Positions 16,111 to 25,042 of a stretch of DNA of 64,000 bases are shown here, piece by piece. The notes under the pieces were generated by a model that saw only the letters and a program-made list of their open reading frames with translations, did no database searches and was not told the DNA's origin. Each line of letters starts with the position of its first letter. Position 1 is the first letter of the stretch. The stretch is taken from contig JBIKIQ010000001.1 of the NCBI GenBank assembly GCA_044361535.1, forward strand, positions 1 through 64,000, in the 5' to 3' direction. The position numbers and the translations under genes were made by a program. This stretch comes from UBA952 sp044361535 (GTDB taxonomy: Bacteria; Bacteroidota; Bacteroidia; Flavobacteriales_D; Crocinitomicaceae).

Positions 16111-16935
16111 ATGATTGAGATTGAGCGTTTTTTTACTTCTATTAATCCTGTGCTTGCTGCATTTTATGCTACATCATTCACATGGCTTTTAACAGCCTTA
16201 GGAGCTTCTTTAGTATTTTTCTTTAAATCTGCACACAGAGGAGTTTTAGATGCTATGCTTGGTTTTACCGGAGGTGTCATGGTTGCAGCTAGTTTTTGGT
16301 CTTTATTAAATCCTGCAATTGAAATGTCAGAGAAGCAATTCCCAAATTTTCCGTGGATTCCAGCAGCTATTGGATTTTTGGGAGGTGCTTTATTCTTGTT
16401 TTTTCTTGATAAGAAATTACCTCATTTGCATTTAAATTTTAAAGAAAATGAAACCGAAGGAGTTAAAACACAATTGCATAAAACAACTTTGTTAGTTCTA
16501 GCAATAACCTTACACAATATTCCTGAAGGTCTAGCAGTTGGGGTTTTATTTGGGGCTGCTGCAAACGGTATTGAAGGAGCAACCTTTTCTGCTGCTATAA
16601 CTTTGGCGATAGGAATTGGTATTCAAAATCTTCCTGAAGGCTTTGCTGTTGCTATGCCATTAAGAAGGGCAGGAGCCTCTAAATTTAAAAGTTTTTGGTA
16701 CGGGCAGCTCTCAGCGATTGTTGAGCCCATTGCCGGTGTTATTGGAGCTTTGGCGGTGGTTTATGTTGAACCAATATTACCATTTGCATTAGCTTTCGCT
16801 GCAGGGGCAATGATTTTTGTAGTTGTAGAGGAAGTAATACCAGAAACCCAGCGAGACAAATACACTGATTTATCTGTCCTGGGATTTATAGGCGGATTTA
16901 CAGTGATGATGATTTTAGATGTAGCTTTAGGATAA
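16111..16935 (+). CDS. ZIP-family divalent metal transporter
   Basis: A 274-aa integral membrane protein with about eight helices, of the ZIP/ZupT family that imports zinc and other divalent cations. The two conserved metal-site helices are visible as HNIPEGLAVGV (135-145) and QNLPEGFAVAMPLRRAG (172-188). A later helix has FAAGAMIFVVVEEVIPE. The loop after helix 3 carries a short HLHLNF metal-binding-like segment at 105-110. It is divergent from the ECF sigma factor, and its stop codon abuts the stop of the convergent pcm gene. The family is certain; the metal is not determined. Confidence 0.9.
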   Translation: MIEIERFFTSINPVLAAFYATSFTWLLTALGASLVFFFKSAHRGVLDAMLGFTGGVMVAASFWSLLNPAIEMSEKQFPNFPWIPAAIGFLGGALFLFFLDKKLPHLHLNFKENETEGVKTQLHKTTLLVLAITLHNIPEGLAVGVLFGAAANGIEGATFSAAITLAIGIGIQNLPEGFAVAMPLRRAGASKFKSFWYGQLSAIVEPIAGVIGALAVVYVEPILPFALAFAAGAMIFVVVEEVIPETQRDKYTDLSVLGFIGGFTVMMILDVALG

Positions 16936-17580
16936 CTACTTTACTGTTTTTTCTAACATGGGAACAAATCTAAAAACACCAAAGTCCTCGGTCTGTATAT
17001 TGTTTTCAGAAATTTTAGTAATTCTTTTCATGGATTGACTTTCACCTTCGCCCACAGGAATGACCATTACACCTCCAATTTTTAATTGATTAATCAACGA
17101 TACTGGAATTTCTGGTGCCCCACACGTTATTAATATTTTATCAAAAGGTTGATATGATTCAAGGCCTTTATAACCGTCTCCATAAAATTGACTTGGATGA
17201 AAACCAAATTGTTTGATTATGTCTTTCGATTTTAAAAAAAGTTCTTTTTGTCTTTCGATAGTATAGACACGCATACCTAGTTGACACAGTATGCAGGTTT
17301 GAAAGCCTGATCCCGTTCCTATTTCAAGAACTTTTTCGCTTTTTTCTAAATTCAATAATTGCGTTTGAAAAGCAACTGTGTATGGATGTGATATCGTTTG
17401 TCCTGCTCCAATTTGAAATGCAATATTTGTGTATGCTTTTTCTAAGAATGCTAGATCAAGAAAAAAATGTCTTGGGACTGCAAAAAAAGCGTCAAGTATT
17501 CTCTCGTCAGTTATGCCTTTTTCGCGCAATTCACTAATTAATTTTTTTCGAAGTCCTTGATGCCTAAAATTGTCTTGCAT
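16936..17580 (-). CDS. pcm: Protein-L-isoaspartate O-methyltransferase
   Basis: A 214-aa SAM-dependent enzyme that methylates isoaspartyl residues in aged proteins as the first step of repair. The family motif IGAGQTISHPYTVAFQTQLL is followed by the SAM-binding motif VLEIGTGSGFQTCILCQLG, then GDGYKGL and DKILITCGAPEIP. The length is normal. It ends one base from the stop of the convergent ZIP gene, leaving no room for a shared terminator. Confidence 0.94.
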   Translation of the reverse strand: MQDNFRHQGLRKKLISELREKGITDERILDAFFAVPRHFFLDLAFLEKAYTNIAFQIGAGQTISHPYTVAFQTQLLNLEKSEKVLEIGTGSGFQTCILCQLGMRVYTIERQKELFLKSKDIIKQFGFHPSQFYGDGYKGLESYQPFDKILITCGAPEIPVSLINQLKIGGVMVIPVGEGESQSMKRITKISENNIQTEDFGVFRFVPMLEKTVK

Positions 17581-17653
17581 GTTGCAAAAATACAGCGTTC
17601 TCTTTAGATTTCTTACTTAACTTACAAACAGAAAGATGTTGAAAGTTCAACGT

Positions 17654-17687
17654 AAAAACCCCTGCATTCAATTTAGAAAAACAGGGG
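17654..17687 (-). terminator. Terminator downstream of the pirin gene
   Basis: On the minus strand, CCCCTG (17687-17682) pairs with CAGGGG (17664-17659) across a 17-base loop and is followed by TTTTT. It lies 33 bases after the pirin stop. Confidence 0.65.
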
Positions 17688-17719
17688 CGCTGCATGATGT
17701 AGTTATAGAAAAATAGTTG

Positions 17720-18592
17720 TTATAAACTCATTGGAACTTCCATGACTAATACTTCAGATTTAGACTTTGAATGAAAGAGGAGTTCGGTTGAATCCCAAAT
17801 TCCCAAGCCATCTCTTGCTGAAAGATCGATATTTTCTATGGTGATTTCACCACTTAAAACAAAAATATATATGCCATTGCCTGGTTTTTTAAGTTTATAA
17901 GGCAATTTTGTATTGGTATCAAACTCGGCCAAGTGAAACCATGCATCTTGATAAATCCAAACGCCTTCTTCATCTTTATTCGGAGAAAGAACTTGTTGAA
18001 ATTTGTTTTTACGAGCTTCTCTCTTTAAAGTCAATTGATCGTATCTCGGTTGTACATTCCTTTTATTTGGATAAAGCCAAATCTGAAGAAATTTCACCGG
18101 ATGGTCACTGTTTTTATTGTATTCTGAGTGTTGAATCCCTGTCCCTGCGCTCATTACTTGAATATCACCGTTTCTAATAACAGTGATGTTTCCCATACTA
18201 TCTTTATGTTCCAAATCTCCTTCCAAGGGAATACTAATGATTTCCATATTGTCGTGAGGATGGGTTCCGAATCCCATTCCAGGTGCAACAAAATCATCAT
18301 TTAAAACGCGCAAAACTCCAAAATGCATTCTTTCTGGATTGTAGTAATTTGCGAAACTAAATGTATGATGGCTTTTCAACCAGCCATGATCGGCGACACC
18401 GCGCGAGGATGCCTTATGCAATACTTTGTTTTCCATTATTTTAGAATCTTGGTTAGGTAAGTGGTTGAAACCAAGTATGTCCAGATTTTTAATTTCATCA
18501 ATTTTGTTTTCAATTAATTTAGCAGCTACCCCACTGGTCGCGAAAATAGCAGTACCTAAAAGCCCTTTGCGTAAAAAATCTTTTCTATTCAT
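17720..18592 (-). CDS. Pirin-family protein with N-terminal signal-like segment
   Basis: A 290-aa bicupin of the pirin family. These iron-binding proteins include quercetin 2,3-dioxygenases such as YhhW; many have no assigned substrate. The metal ligands are visible in GTHPHDNMEI (H-P-H) and GTGIQHSEYN (H-S-E). The C-terminal cupin ends FHSKSKSEVLVMEVPMSL. The N-terminus MNRKDFLRKGLLGTAIFATS resembles a Tat-type signal (usual RRxFL, here RKDFL), which is unexpected because most pirins are cytoplasmic. The ATG at 18592 is used; the frame is open nine codons upstream. The gene is monocistronic with its own terminator. Confidence 0.87.
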   Translation of the reverse strand: MNRKDFLRKGLLGTAIFATSGVAAKLIENKIDEIKNLDILGFNHLPNQDSKIMENKVLHKASSRGVADHGWLKSHHTFSFANYYNPERMHFGVLRVLNDDFVAPGMGFGTHPHDNMEIISIPLEGDLEHKDSMGNITVIRNGDIQVMSAGTGIQHSEYNKNSDHPVKFLQIWLYPNKRNVQPRYDQLTLKREARKNKFQQVLSPNKDEEGVWIYQDAWFHLAEFDTNTKLPYKLKKPGNGIYIFVLSGEITIENIDLSARDGLGIWDSTELLFHSKSKSEVLVMEVPMSL

Positions 18593-18669
18593 AGTAAACT
18601 TAGAGCACAAGATTATCAATTCCTTGTTTAATTTTTCTTAACCTATGTCAAGAAAATAGCATCATATTC

Positions 18670-18677
18670 TATCTTTG
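18670..18677 (+). promoter_or_regulatory. Putative -7 promoter box for paaG-paaH
   Basis: TATCTTTG matches TAnnTTTG, 12 bases before the paaG ATG. Confidence 0.45.
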
Positions 18678-18689
18678 TAGAAAAAAGAT

Positions 18690-19463
18690 ATGACGCTTAC
18701 TATAAAATCTGAAAATGGGGTTTTTACCATTTCCCTCAACAGACCAGAAGTTTTTAATTCATTCAATAAAGAAATGGCAATTGAACTTCAAGAAATTTTA
18801 GATAATGCTCGTATTGATAATTCAATTCGAGCGATTGTGTTAACTGGTGAAGGAAAAGCATTTTGTGCAGGTCAAGATTTAGTTGAAGCAACAGATCCAA
18901 ATGGCCCTGAATTGCAATCAATTGTGCGCGATCATTACAATCCAATTATTGAAAAAATACGAACAATAGAAAAACCTGTAATTGCAGCAGTTAATGGAGT
19001 CGCGGCTGGTGCTGGAGCAAATATTGCATTGGCTTGTGACATTGTATTGGCAAAAGAAAGTGCTTCGTTCATCCAGGCATTCAGTAAAATTGGTTTAATC
19101 CCAGACTCTGGTGGTACATTTATGCTGCCTAGGTTAATCGGAATGCAAAAAGCGCTTGCATTGATGATTACCGGTGATAAAGTTATGGCTAATGAAGCCG
19201 AGAAAATGAATATGATTTACAAAGCAATTCCTGACGATAATTTTGAGGAAGAAGTTAACAAACTGGCTCTATCTTTAGCTCATATGCCAACCAAAGGAAT
19301 AGGATTAACGAAAAGAGCAATAAATGAATCTTGGAATAATTCGTTTGAACAGCAATTAAAACTTGAAGAAGAATTGCAAACTATTGCAGGAAAAACAGAA
19401 GACTTTAAAGAAGGAGTTTCTGCATTTCTTGAAAAAAGAAAACCACAATTTAAAGGTAACTAA
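18690..19463 (+). CDS. paaG: Enoyl-CoA hydratase/isomerase, PaaG type
   Basis: A 257-aa crotonase-fold protein closest in sequence features to PaaG, the ring 1,2-epoxyphenylacetyl-CoA isomerase of phenylacetate degradation, which also acts as a delta3-delta2-enoyl-CoA isomerase. Diagnostic segments are AFCAGQDL, HYNPIIEKI, PVIAAVNGVAAGAGANIALA (oxyanion hole), AFSKIGLIPDSGGT with the likely catalytic Asp139, and the C-terminus EGVSAFLEKRKPQFKG. paaH follows after one base, the same order as in the E. coli paa operon, but no other paa gene is in the window. A role in general fatty-acid oxidation is therefore also possible. Confidence 0.85.
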   Translation: MTLTIKSENGVFTISLNRPEVFNSFNKEMAIELQEILDNARIDNSIRAIVLTGEGKAFCAGQDLVEATDPNGPELQSIVRDHYNPIIEKIRTIEKPVIAAVNGVAAGAGANIALACDIVLAKESASFIQAFSKIGLIPDSGGTFMLPRLIGMQKALALMITGDKVMANEAEKMNMIYKAIPDDNFEEEVNKLALSLAHMPTKGIGLTKRAINESWNNSFEQQLKLEEELQTIAGKTEDFKEGVSAFLEKRKPQFKGN

Positions 19464-19464
19464 A

Positions 19465-20619
19465 ATGCAAATAGGAATAATAGGAGCGGGAACAATGGGC
19501 AGCGGAATAGCTCAGGTTGCAGCACAGAATGGTCATTCGGTAGTTTTGATTGATTCTTCGGATAATGCATTGTCCAAGGCAAAGTTGGGATTACAATCAA
19601 CATTAGGGAAACTGGTTGAAAAAAGTAAAATTTCACAGGAAAAGTCTCATGAGATTCAAGCAAATATATCGTATTCAAGTGAATTTAATTCATTAGAAAA
19701 TTGTGGGTTAGTAATTGAAGCAATTATCGAAAAGTTGGATGTTAAACACGATTTATTGCAAAAGATTGAATCTATTGTTTCTGAAGATTGTATTGTGGCA
19801 AGTAATACTTCATCCTTGTCCATAGCTTCTTTGGGTTCAGTATTGAGAAATTCAAAAAGAATAATTGGAATTCATTTTTTTAATCCCGCACCATTGATGC
19901 CTCTGGTTGAAATTATTCCTTCTGTTCAAACATCATCTGATATTCTTGCTAAATCAGTGGAAATTATCCAAGGTTGGGGCAAAGTGGCGGTAGTTTGTAA
20001 AGATACTCCTGGATTTATTGTCAACCGCGTGGCACGCCCTTTTTATGGAGAAGCATTGCGTATTTATGAAGAAGGTAAAGCTGATTTTTCAACGATAGAT
20101 TGGGCAATGACTGAATTCGGAGGTTTTAAAATGGGACCCTTTACACTAATGGATTACATAGGGAATGATGTGAATTATGCAGTCACTGAATCGGTATTCG
20201 AAGCCTTTTACTACGATCCTCGTTTTAAACCGAGCTTTACACAGAAACGCCATAAAGAAGCAGGATTTTTGGGTCGAAAATCAGGACGTGGATATTATGA
20301 TTATTCAGATCAAGTAATTGATGTTACTCCTGAGAAAGATGAGGTATTGGGTAAAGAAATATTTGAGCGCATTCTTGTTATGTTAATTAATGAGGCTATA
20401 GATGCTGTTTTTATGCAAGTGGCCTCTCCTCAAGATATTGATTTAGCGATGACAAAAGGCGTAAATTATCCAAAAGGATTATTGTCATGGGCACAAGAAA
20501 TTGGTTTAGAAAATGTCCTTGCAAAATTAGAGACACTATTTCAAGAATATGGGGAAGATCGATATAGACCCAATCCTTTGTTGAGAAAAATGGTTCGTGA
20601 AAATAGATTTTTCTTTTAA
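19465..20619 (+). CDS. paaH: 3-hydroxyacyl-CoA dehydrogenase, PaaH/Hbd type
   Basis: A 384-aa NAD-dependent dehydrogenase that oxidises 3-hydroxyacyl-CoA (3-hydroxyadipyl-CoA in phenylacetate degradation). The N-terminal Rossmann motif GIIGAGTMGSGIAQVAA is followed by NTSSLSIASL, the catalytic HFFNPAPLMPLVEI segment, and CKDTPGFIVNRVARPFYGEA. There are two 3HCDH C-terminal domains, the second beginning near ERILVMLINEA. It is shorter than E. coli PaaH (about 475 aa). The frame is open 34 codons upstream inside paaG; the ATG at 19465, one base after the paaG stop, is the real start. Confidence 0.9.
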   Translation: MQIGIIGAGTMGSGIAQVAAQNGHSVVLIDSSDNALSKAKLGLQSTLGKLVEKSKISQEKSHEIQANISYSSEFNSLENCGLVIEAIIEKLDVKHDLLQKIESIVSEDCIVASNTSSLSIASLGSVLRNSKRIIGIHFFNPAPLMPLVEIIPSVQTSSDILAKSVEIIQGWGKVAVVCKDTPGFIVNRVARPFYGEALRIYEEGKADFSTIDWAMTEFGGFKMGPFTLMDYIGNDVNYAVTESVFEAFYYDPRFKPSFTQKRHKEAGFLGRKSGRGYYDYSDQVIDVTPEKDEVLGKEIFERILVMLINEAIDAVFMQVASPQDIDLAMTKGVNYPKGLLSWAQEIGLENVLAKLETLFQEYGEDRYRPNPLLRKMVRENRFFF

Positions 20620-20670
20620 ATAAATAAATAAAGGAAAGTCAGTATTTCTAAAGAAGTTCGCAGAAAAAAG

Positions 20671-20678
20671 TAATTTTG
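20671..20678 (+). promoter_or_regulatory. Putative -7 promoter box for tyrS
   Basis: TAATTTTG matches TAnnTTTG, 18 bases before the tyrS ATG. Confidence 0.45.
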
Positions 20679-20696
20679 CCTAAAAAATCATAACAT

Positions 20697-21971
20697 ATGG
20701 ATTTTATTGAGGAAATGAGATGGAGGGGGATGATTCACGATTTGACCCCCGGTGTTGAAGATCATTTGAAAAAAGGAATGGCGACAGCCTATATCGGTTT
20801 TGACCCTACAGCGGATTCACTTCATATTGGAAGTTTGGTTCAAATTATGACCTTAGTTCATTTTCAACTTTCAGGACATAAACCAATTGCATTAGTTGGA
20901 GGAGCTACAGGAATGGTGGGTGATCCATCAGGTAAATCTCAAGAGCGAAATTTATTGGATAAAGAATCATTACAAAAAAATATTGATGGAGTTAGGGCTC
21001 AACTTGCTCAATTTTTGGATTTTGAATGTGGAACTAATTCCGCTGAACTTTTAAACAATTATGATTGGTTTGAATCTATTTCCTTTCTAGATTTTATTCG
21101 AGACATCGGCAAGCATATTACTGTTAATTATATGATGGCCAAGGATTCTGTGAAGAATCGATTGGAAACAGGGATGTCTTTCACTGAATTTTCATACCAA
21201 TTGCTACAAGGATACGATTTTTACTATTTGAATCAACATAAGAATTGTTCGGTTCAGCTTGGTGGTTCAGATCAATGGGGAAATATTGTAACCGGAACGG
21301 AATTAATCCGAAGAAAAAATGGAGGAGATGCCTTTGCAATTACAACTCCTTTGATAAAAAAAGCAGATGGCACCAAATTTGGCAAAACGGAAGGTGGTAA
21401 TGTATGGCTTGATAAATCTAAGACTTCACCCTATAAGTTTTATCAATATTGGTTAAATGCAAGCGACGAGGATGCTGCTAATTATATTCGAATTTTCACT
21501 TTACTATCTCGAACAGAAATTGAGGAAATAGAAAAATCACATCAAGAAGCACCTCATATGAGAGTACTTCAAAAAGCCTTAGCAGAGGACATTACAGAGC
21601 GTGTTCATGGTAAAGAATCGCTCGAAGCAGCCATTGCAGCCAGCAATATTCTGTTTGGAAAATCAACATTTGATGATTTGCAAAAATTATCTGAGGATGA
21701 TTTTCTTGCCGTTTTTGATGGCGTTCCAATGTTTCAGTTGCCCAAAGCTGAATATGAGCAGGGGGTAAGTATAGTGGAGGCATTAGGAAATAGAACAGGA
21801 TTTTTGGCGTCAAATGGTGAGGCAAGACGTGAATTAAAGGCGAATGCAGTCAGCGTTAATAAGGAAAAGGTAAGTGAAGAATTAGTTCTTAACTCAAGTC
21901 ATTTGATCAACGATAAATATATTCTTCTAGGCAAAGGCAAGAAAAACAACTACATCATCGTTGTAGAGTAA
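20697..21971 (+). CDS. tyrS: Tyrosyl-tRNA synthetase
   Basis: A class I aminoacyl-tRNA synthetase that charges tRNA-Tyr. The HIGH-like motif is HIGS at 43-46, within GFDPTADSLHIGSL, and the KMSKS-like motif is KFGKT at 227-231, the usual TyrRS variant. GGSDQWGNI, which binds tyrosine, is present. The C-terminal about 80 residues form an S4 RNA-binding domain (NGEARRELKANAVSVNKEKV). The length of 424 aa is standard. A MazG-like gene follows two bases after the stop. Confidence 0.97.
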   Translation: MDFIEEMRWRGMIHDLTPGVEDHLKKGMATAYIGFDPTADSLHIGSLVQIMTLVHFQLSGHKPIALVGGATGMVGDPSGKSQERNLLDKESLQKNIDGVRAQLAQFLDFECGTNSAELLNNYDWFESISFLDFIRDIGKHITVNYMMAKDSVKNRLETGMSFTEFSYQLLQGYDFYYLNQHKNCSVQLGGSDQWGNIVTGTELIRRKNGGDAFAITTPLIKKADGTKFGKTEGGNVWLDKSKTSPYKFYQYWLNASDEDAANYIRIFTLLSRTEIEEIEKSHQEAPHMRVLQKALAEDITERVHGKESLEAAIAASNILFGKSTFDDLQKLSEDDFLAVFDGVPMFQLPKAEYEQGVSIVEALGNRTGFLASNGEARRELKANAVSVNKEKVSEELVLNSSHLINDKYILLGKGKKNNYIIVVE

Positions 21972-21973
21972 GA

Positions 21974-22300
21974 ATGGAAATCAAAGACGCACAAAAAATA
22001 GTAGATGACTGGATTAATTCAGTTGGTGTGCGTTATTTTAACGAACTTACAAATATGGCCATGCTCACAGAGGAAGTGGGTGAAGTAGCACGAATCATTG
22101 CTCGTCGATATGGCGAACAAAGTGAAAAGGAATCGGATAAAGACAAAGATTTAGGAGATGAGCTGGCAGATGTGCTATTTGTATTAATTTGCTTGGCGAA
22201 TCAAACAGGCATCGACTTAGAAAAAGCATTACAAAAAAACTTGGAAAAGAAAACAATGCGTGATTTAAATCGGCATAAGTCAAACGAAAAATTGAAATAA
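21974..22300 (+). CDS. MazG-like nucleotide pyrophosphohydrolase
   Basis: A 108-aa all-alpha NTP pyrophosphatase domain. The metal-binding motifs are EExxE (E33, E34, E37 in TEEVGEVAR) and ExxD (E63, D66 in DELADVLF). Such proteins hydrolyse (d)NTPs to NMPs and PPi, often as house-cleaning of aberrant nucleotides. It starts two bases after tyrS and lies nine bases before the next gene, so it is cotranscribed. The substrate is unknown. Confidence 0.85.
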   Translation: MEIKDAQKIVDDWINSVGVRYFNELTNMAMLTEEVGEVARIIARRYGEQSEKESDKDKDLGDELADVLFVLICLANQTGIDLEKALQKNLEKKTMRDLNRHKSNEKLK

Positions 22301-22309
22301 TCAACGTTT

Positions 22310-24136
22310 ATGTCCAAAAGAATGAATGGACTTTTTATCGTATTACCTTTTCTGAAAAAAATCGGAATTCTTCTCGGATTTTTACTGATTTATCGTTTAG
22401 TTTTATTTTTTTTTAATTTCAATTTATTTCAAGAAGTTACTCTTTTTGATTTCCTCGTCGGTACGTGGTTTGACATCATTACTTTGAGCTTACTGCTTTT
22501 TCCATTCATTATTTTGTACTTCATTCCAACTCCTGAAAAATTGCAAATGTGGAAACACAGGATAAATTCTGTACTTTTTGTGACAACCGGTATGTTCATT
22601 TTAGCATTTAATGCCTGGGATATTGCCTATTACTCATACACCTTCAAGCGAATCAGTTACGACTACCTTTTGTTTATGCTTAATTCTACTGAAACAAATG
22701 CGCTTGCCGGAACATTTTTGCTAGAATTCTGGTGGTTAATCCTTTTATTTTCAGCAAGTTCAATCGTTTTGATTTGGTCAGAACGAAAAATAAAAAGTGA
22801 ATCATTTGCAGTAAAAGATATATATGCATGGATACTTTATCCCTTGGTTTTGACTTTATTTGTTATAATTGGCAGAGGCGGATTACAACTGAAGCCAATT
22901 GGAATTTTAGATGCGACAATTTATACAACGGTTGAAAAATCACCAATCGTACTTAATTCGGCATTTACTGTTATCAAAACTATTGAATTTAGAGGGGTTC
23001 AGCCCAAACAGTATTTTACGAAGGAAGAGGAATTGAGATATTTTAATCCAATCCGCACATCGCAACCTCAGAAAATTTTATCGGACTCAATGAATGTAGT
23101 TTTTCTTCTGTTAGAAAGTTTTGGCAGTGCCTATGTTGGGCCAGATAATCCGGAAAGTTACACCCCGTTTTTAGATTCAATTCTTAATCAATCCTTGTTT
23201 TTTGAAAATGGGTATGCAAACGGACGTACTTCCATGGATGCGTTGCCAACCATTCTTTCTTCAATTCCAGCATGGATGGATGAGCCGTTTATTTTGTCAT
23301 CATACAGTAGTAATCAGTTTTCTGGTTTACCACAAATTTTGAAATCTAAAGGGTATGAGACAGCTTTTTTTCATGGGGCTACAAATGGGTCGATGCGTTT
23401 TGATAGTTATTGCTCAGCTACTGGTATCAATCATTATTATGGAAGGAAAGAATATAATAACGAGAAGCATTTTGATGGAAATTGGGGGATCTGGGATCAC
23501 CATATGTTGAATTATTCTGTTGAGAAAATGAATTCATTTAAAAAGCCATTTTTTTCTATGATTTTCACCTTGTCCTCTCATCATCCGTTTACAATTCCAG
23601 TTGAATTTAAATCGAAAATAAAAACCGGACCAGAGCCTATTTGCGCCACGCTTAGTTATGTAGATTTTGCCTTGAAAGGATTTTTTGAAAAAGCTAAAAA
23701 ACAGCATTGGTTCAAGAATACTCTTTTTGTTATTTGTGCTGATCATACAGGTCCGACAAATCGACCTGAGAAAGCAACCATGGACTTAAGGTATAGAATT
23801 CCTATAGCTTTTTACGACCCATCTGGTAAACTAAAACCACAAAAGCCCAAAGTGCCTTTTCAACAGATTGATATTTACCCAACGATTTTAGACTTGTTAA
23901 ATATTCAATCAAAATATTATTCAATTGGCAGTTCATTCTATTCCAAACAACCAAAAGTTATAGCAGCTTTTGCACAACAAAATCTAATATCGTTTGGAAC
24001 ACCGGGTTCTCCGGAGATTTGGAATGAATCAAAAAGTTATCCGCGAAATCACCCAAAACACAAAGAGATTCTTCATTTGAAAGCAGCATATCAGCGCTAT
24101 TGTTCTGATTTGTTGAATAATCGAATGAGGCCTTGA
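22310..24136 (+). CDS. LTA synthase-like membrane sulfatase (phosphoglycerol transferase family)
   Basis: A 608-aa protein with about five N-terminal transmembrane helices (residues about 1-200) and a periplasmic sulfatase-fold domain. The nucleophile region is NGRTSMDALPTILSS, after NVVFLLLESFGSAYVG which holds the first metal ligand. FHGATNGSMRFDSY and ICADHTGPTNR carry later metal ligands. Gram-negative members of this LTA synthase/OpgB-type family transfer phosphoglycerol or phosphoethanolamine to envelope glycans or lipids. It follows the MazG-like gene by nine bases. The exact donor and acceptor cannot be told. Confidence 0.82.
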   Translation: MSKRMNGLFIVLPFLKKIGILLGFLLIYRLVLFFFNFNLFQEVTLFDFLVGTWFDIITLSLLLFPFIILYFIPTPEKLQMWKHRINSVLFVTTGMFILAFNAWDIAYYSYTFKRISYDYLLFMLNSTETNALAGTFLLEFWWLILLFSASSIVLIWSERKIKSESFAVKDIYAWILYPLVLTLFVIIGRGGLQLKPIGILDATIYTTVEKSPIVLNSAFTVIKTIEFRGVQPKQYFTKEEELRYFNPIRTSQPQKILSDSMNVVFLLLESFGSAYVGPDNPESYTPFLDSILNQSLFFENGYANGRTSMDALPTILSSIPAWMDEPFILSSYSSNQFSGLPQILKSKGYETAFFHGATNGSMRFDSYCSATGINHYYGRKEYNNEKHFDGNWGIWDHHMLNYSVEKMNSFKKPFFSMIFTLSSHHPFTIPVEFKSKIKTGPEPICATLSYVDFALKGFFEKAKKQHWFKNTLFVICADHTGPTNRPEKATMDLRYRIPIAFYDPSGKLKPQKPKVPFQQIDIYPTILDLLNIQSKYYSIGSSFYSKQPKVIAAFAQQNLISFGTPGSPEIWNESKSYPRNHPKHKEILHLKAAYQRYCSDLLNNRMRP

Positions 24137-24218
24137 GGAAACCATTTCCAACTTCCTGATAATATTTATTGACTTCCCGCAAAAAAAATTATAAATTTAG
24201 TTTTTAATTAATAAAATT

Positions 24219-24929
24219 ATGCTCGTACTATTAATCGCTTCAGTAACACCCGTTTTAATTTTCATGTATTTAATTTACATAAAAGATACGGTAAGAGAAC
24301 CTTTGTCAACGCTGTTTAGAGCCTTCTTCGCAGGAGTGTTATCAGTTGTTTTGGCTGTGATTTTGGGTGTTTTCATTTCACCTTTTGGAGAATTCTTGAA
24401 GGATTCAGCAATGGGTGATTCCTTTTTTAATGCTTTCATAACAGCTGGATTAATTGAAGAATTTAGTAAATTCCTTTTATTGTATTTATTCATTTGGAAA
24501 CATAAAAACTTTGATCAAAACTACGATGGAATCATTTATGCCGTATTCGTCTCACTAGGTTTTGCGTTAGTCGAGAATATTCTTTACGTTTTTCAAGGAG
24601 GAATTTCCACAGCTATTATGAGAGCTGTTTTAGCAGTTCCGGGACATGGATTTTTTGCGGTCATTATGGGGTATTATTTTTCGTTGGCAAAATTCCATAA
24701 AGACAAGCAAAGAAGTATGTTGCTTTTGCAAGCAATTTTAGTTCCTGCCATTGTTCACGGAGCCTACGATTTTTGCCTCATGTATATTTCGCATGAAAAT
24801 AGCAATCCACTGGTAAGTTTATTGTTGTTGGTTGCCTTTACAATTGTAGTTATTGGATTTTGGCGTTTGGGATTTAAAAAGATTAAAAAACACATTCAGA
24901 AAGATCAGGAGTTGGGTATAATCGATTAA
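24219..24929 (+). CDS. PrsW-family intramembrane metalloprotease
   Basis: A 236-aa polytopic membrane protein with about seven or eight helices. The PrsW motifs are present: IEEFSKFLLLY (EExxK), the second motif GFALVENILYV, VPGHGFFAVIMGYYF, and HGAYDF in the last third. PrsW cleaves an anti-sigma factor in Bacillus, but most members have unknown substrates. It is a separate gene about 80 bases after the sulfatase. A functional link to the ECF sigma factor near 15.4 kb is possible but only speculative. Confidence 0.85.
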   Translation: MLVLLIASVTPVLIFMYLIYIKDTVREPLSTLFRAFFAGVLSVVLAVILGVFISPFGEFLKDSAMGDSFFNAFITAGLIEEFSKFLLLYLFIWKHKNFDQNYDGIIYAVFVSLGFALVENILYVFQGGISTAIMRAVLAVPGHGFFAVIMGYYFSLAKFHKDKQRSMLLLQAILVPAIVHGAYDFCLMYISHENSNPLVSLLLLVAFTIVVIGFWRLGFKKIKKHIQKDQELGIID

Positions 24930-25016
24930 ATGAATTTAGTAGAGGGAATTCCGAAAATTGTTCGTTATTCTTAGCTAATTCGATTATTACAGGAATGACT
25001 TTTCTAATTCTATACC

Positions 25017-25024
25017 TATATTTG
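25017..25024 (+). promoter_or_regulatory. Putative -7 promoter box for the DUF4494-pdxH pair
   Basis: TATATTTG matches TAnnTTTG, 18 bases before the ATG at 25043. Confidence 0.45.
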
Positions 25025-25042
25025 TATTCTAAATAAATTACA

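Noticed and set aside
21374..21391. KFGKT in TyrRS as a broken KMSKS motif
   Set aside because: KFGKT is the usual form in bacterial tyrosyl-tRNA synthetases.
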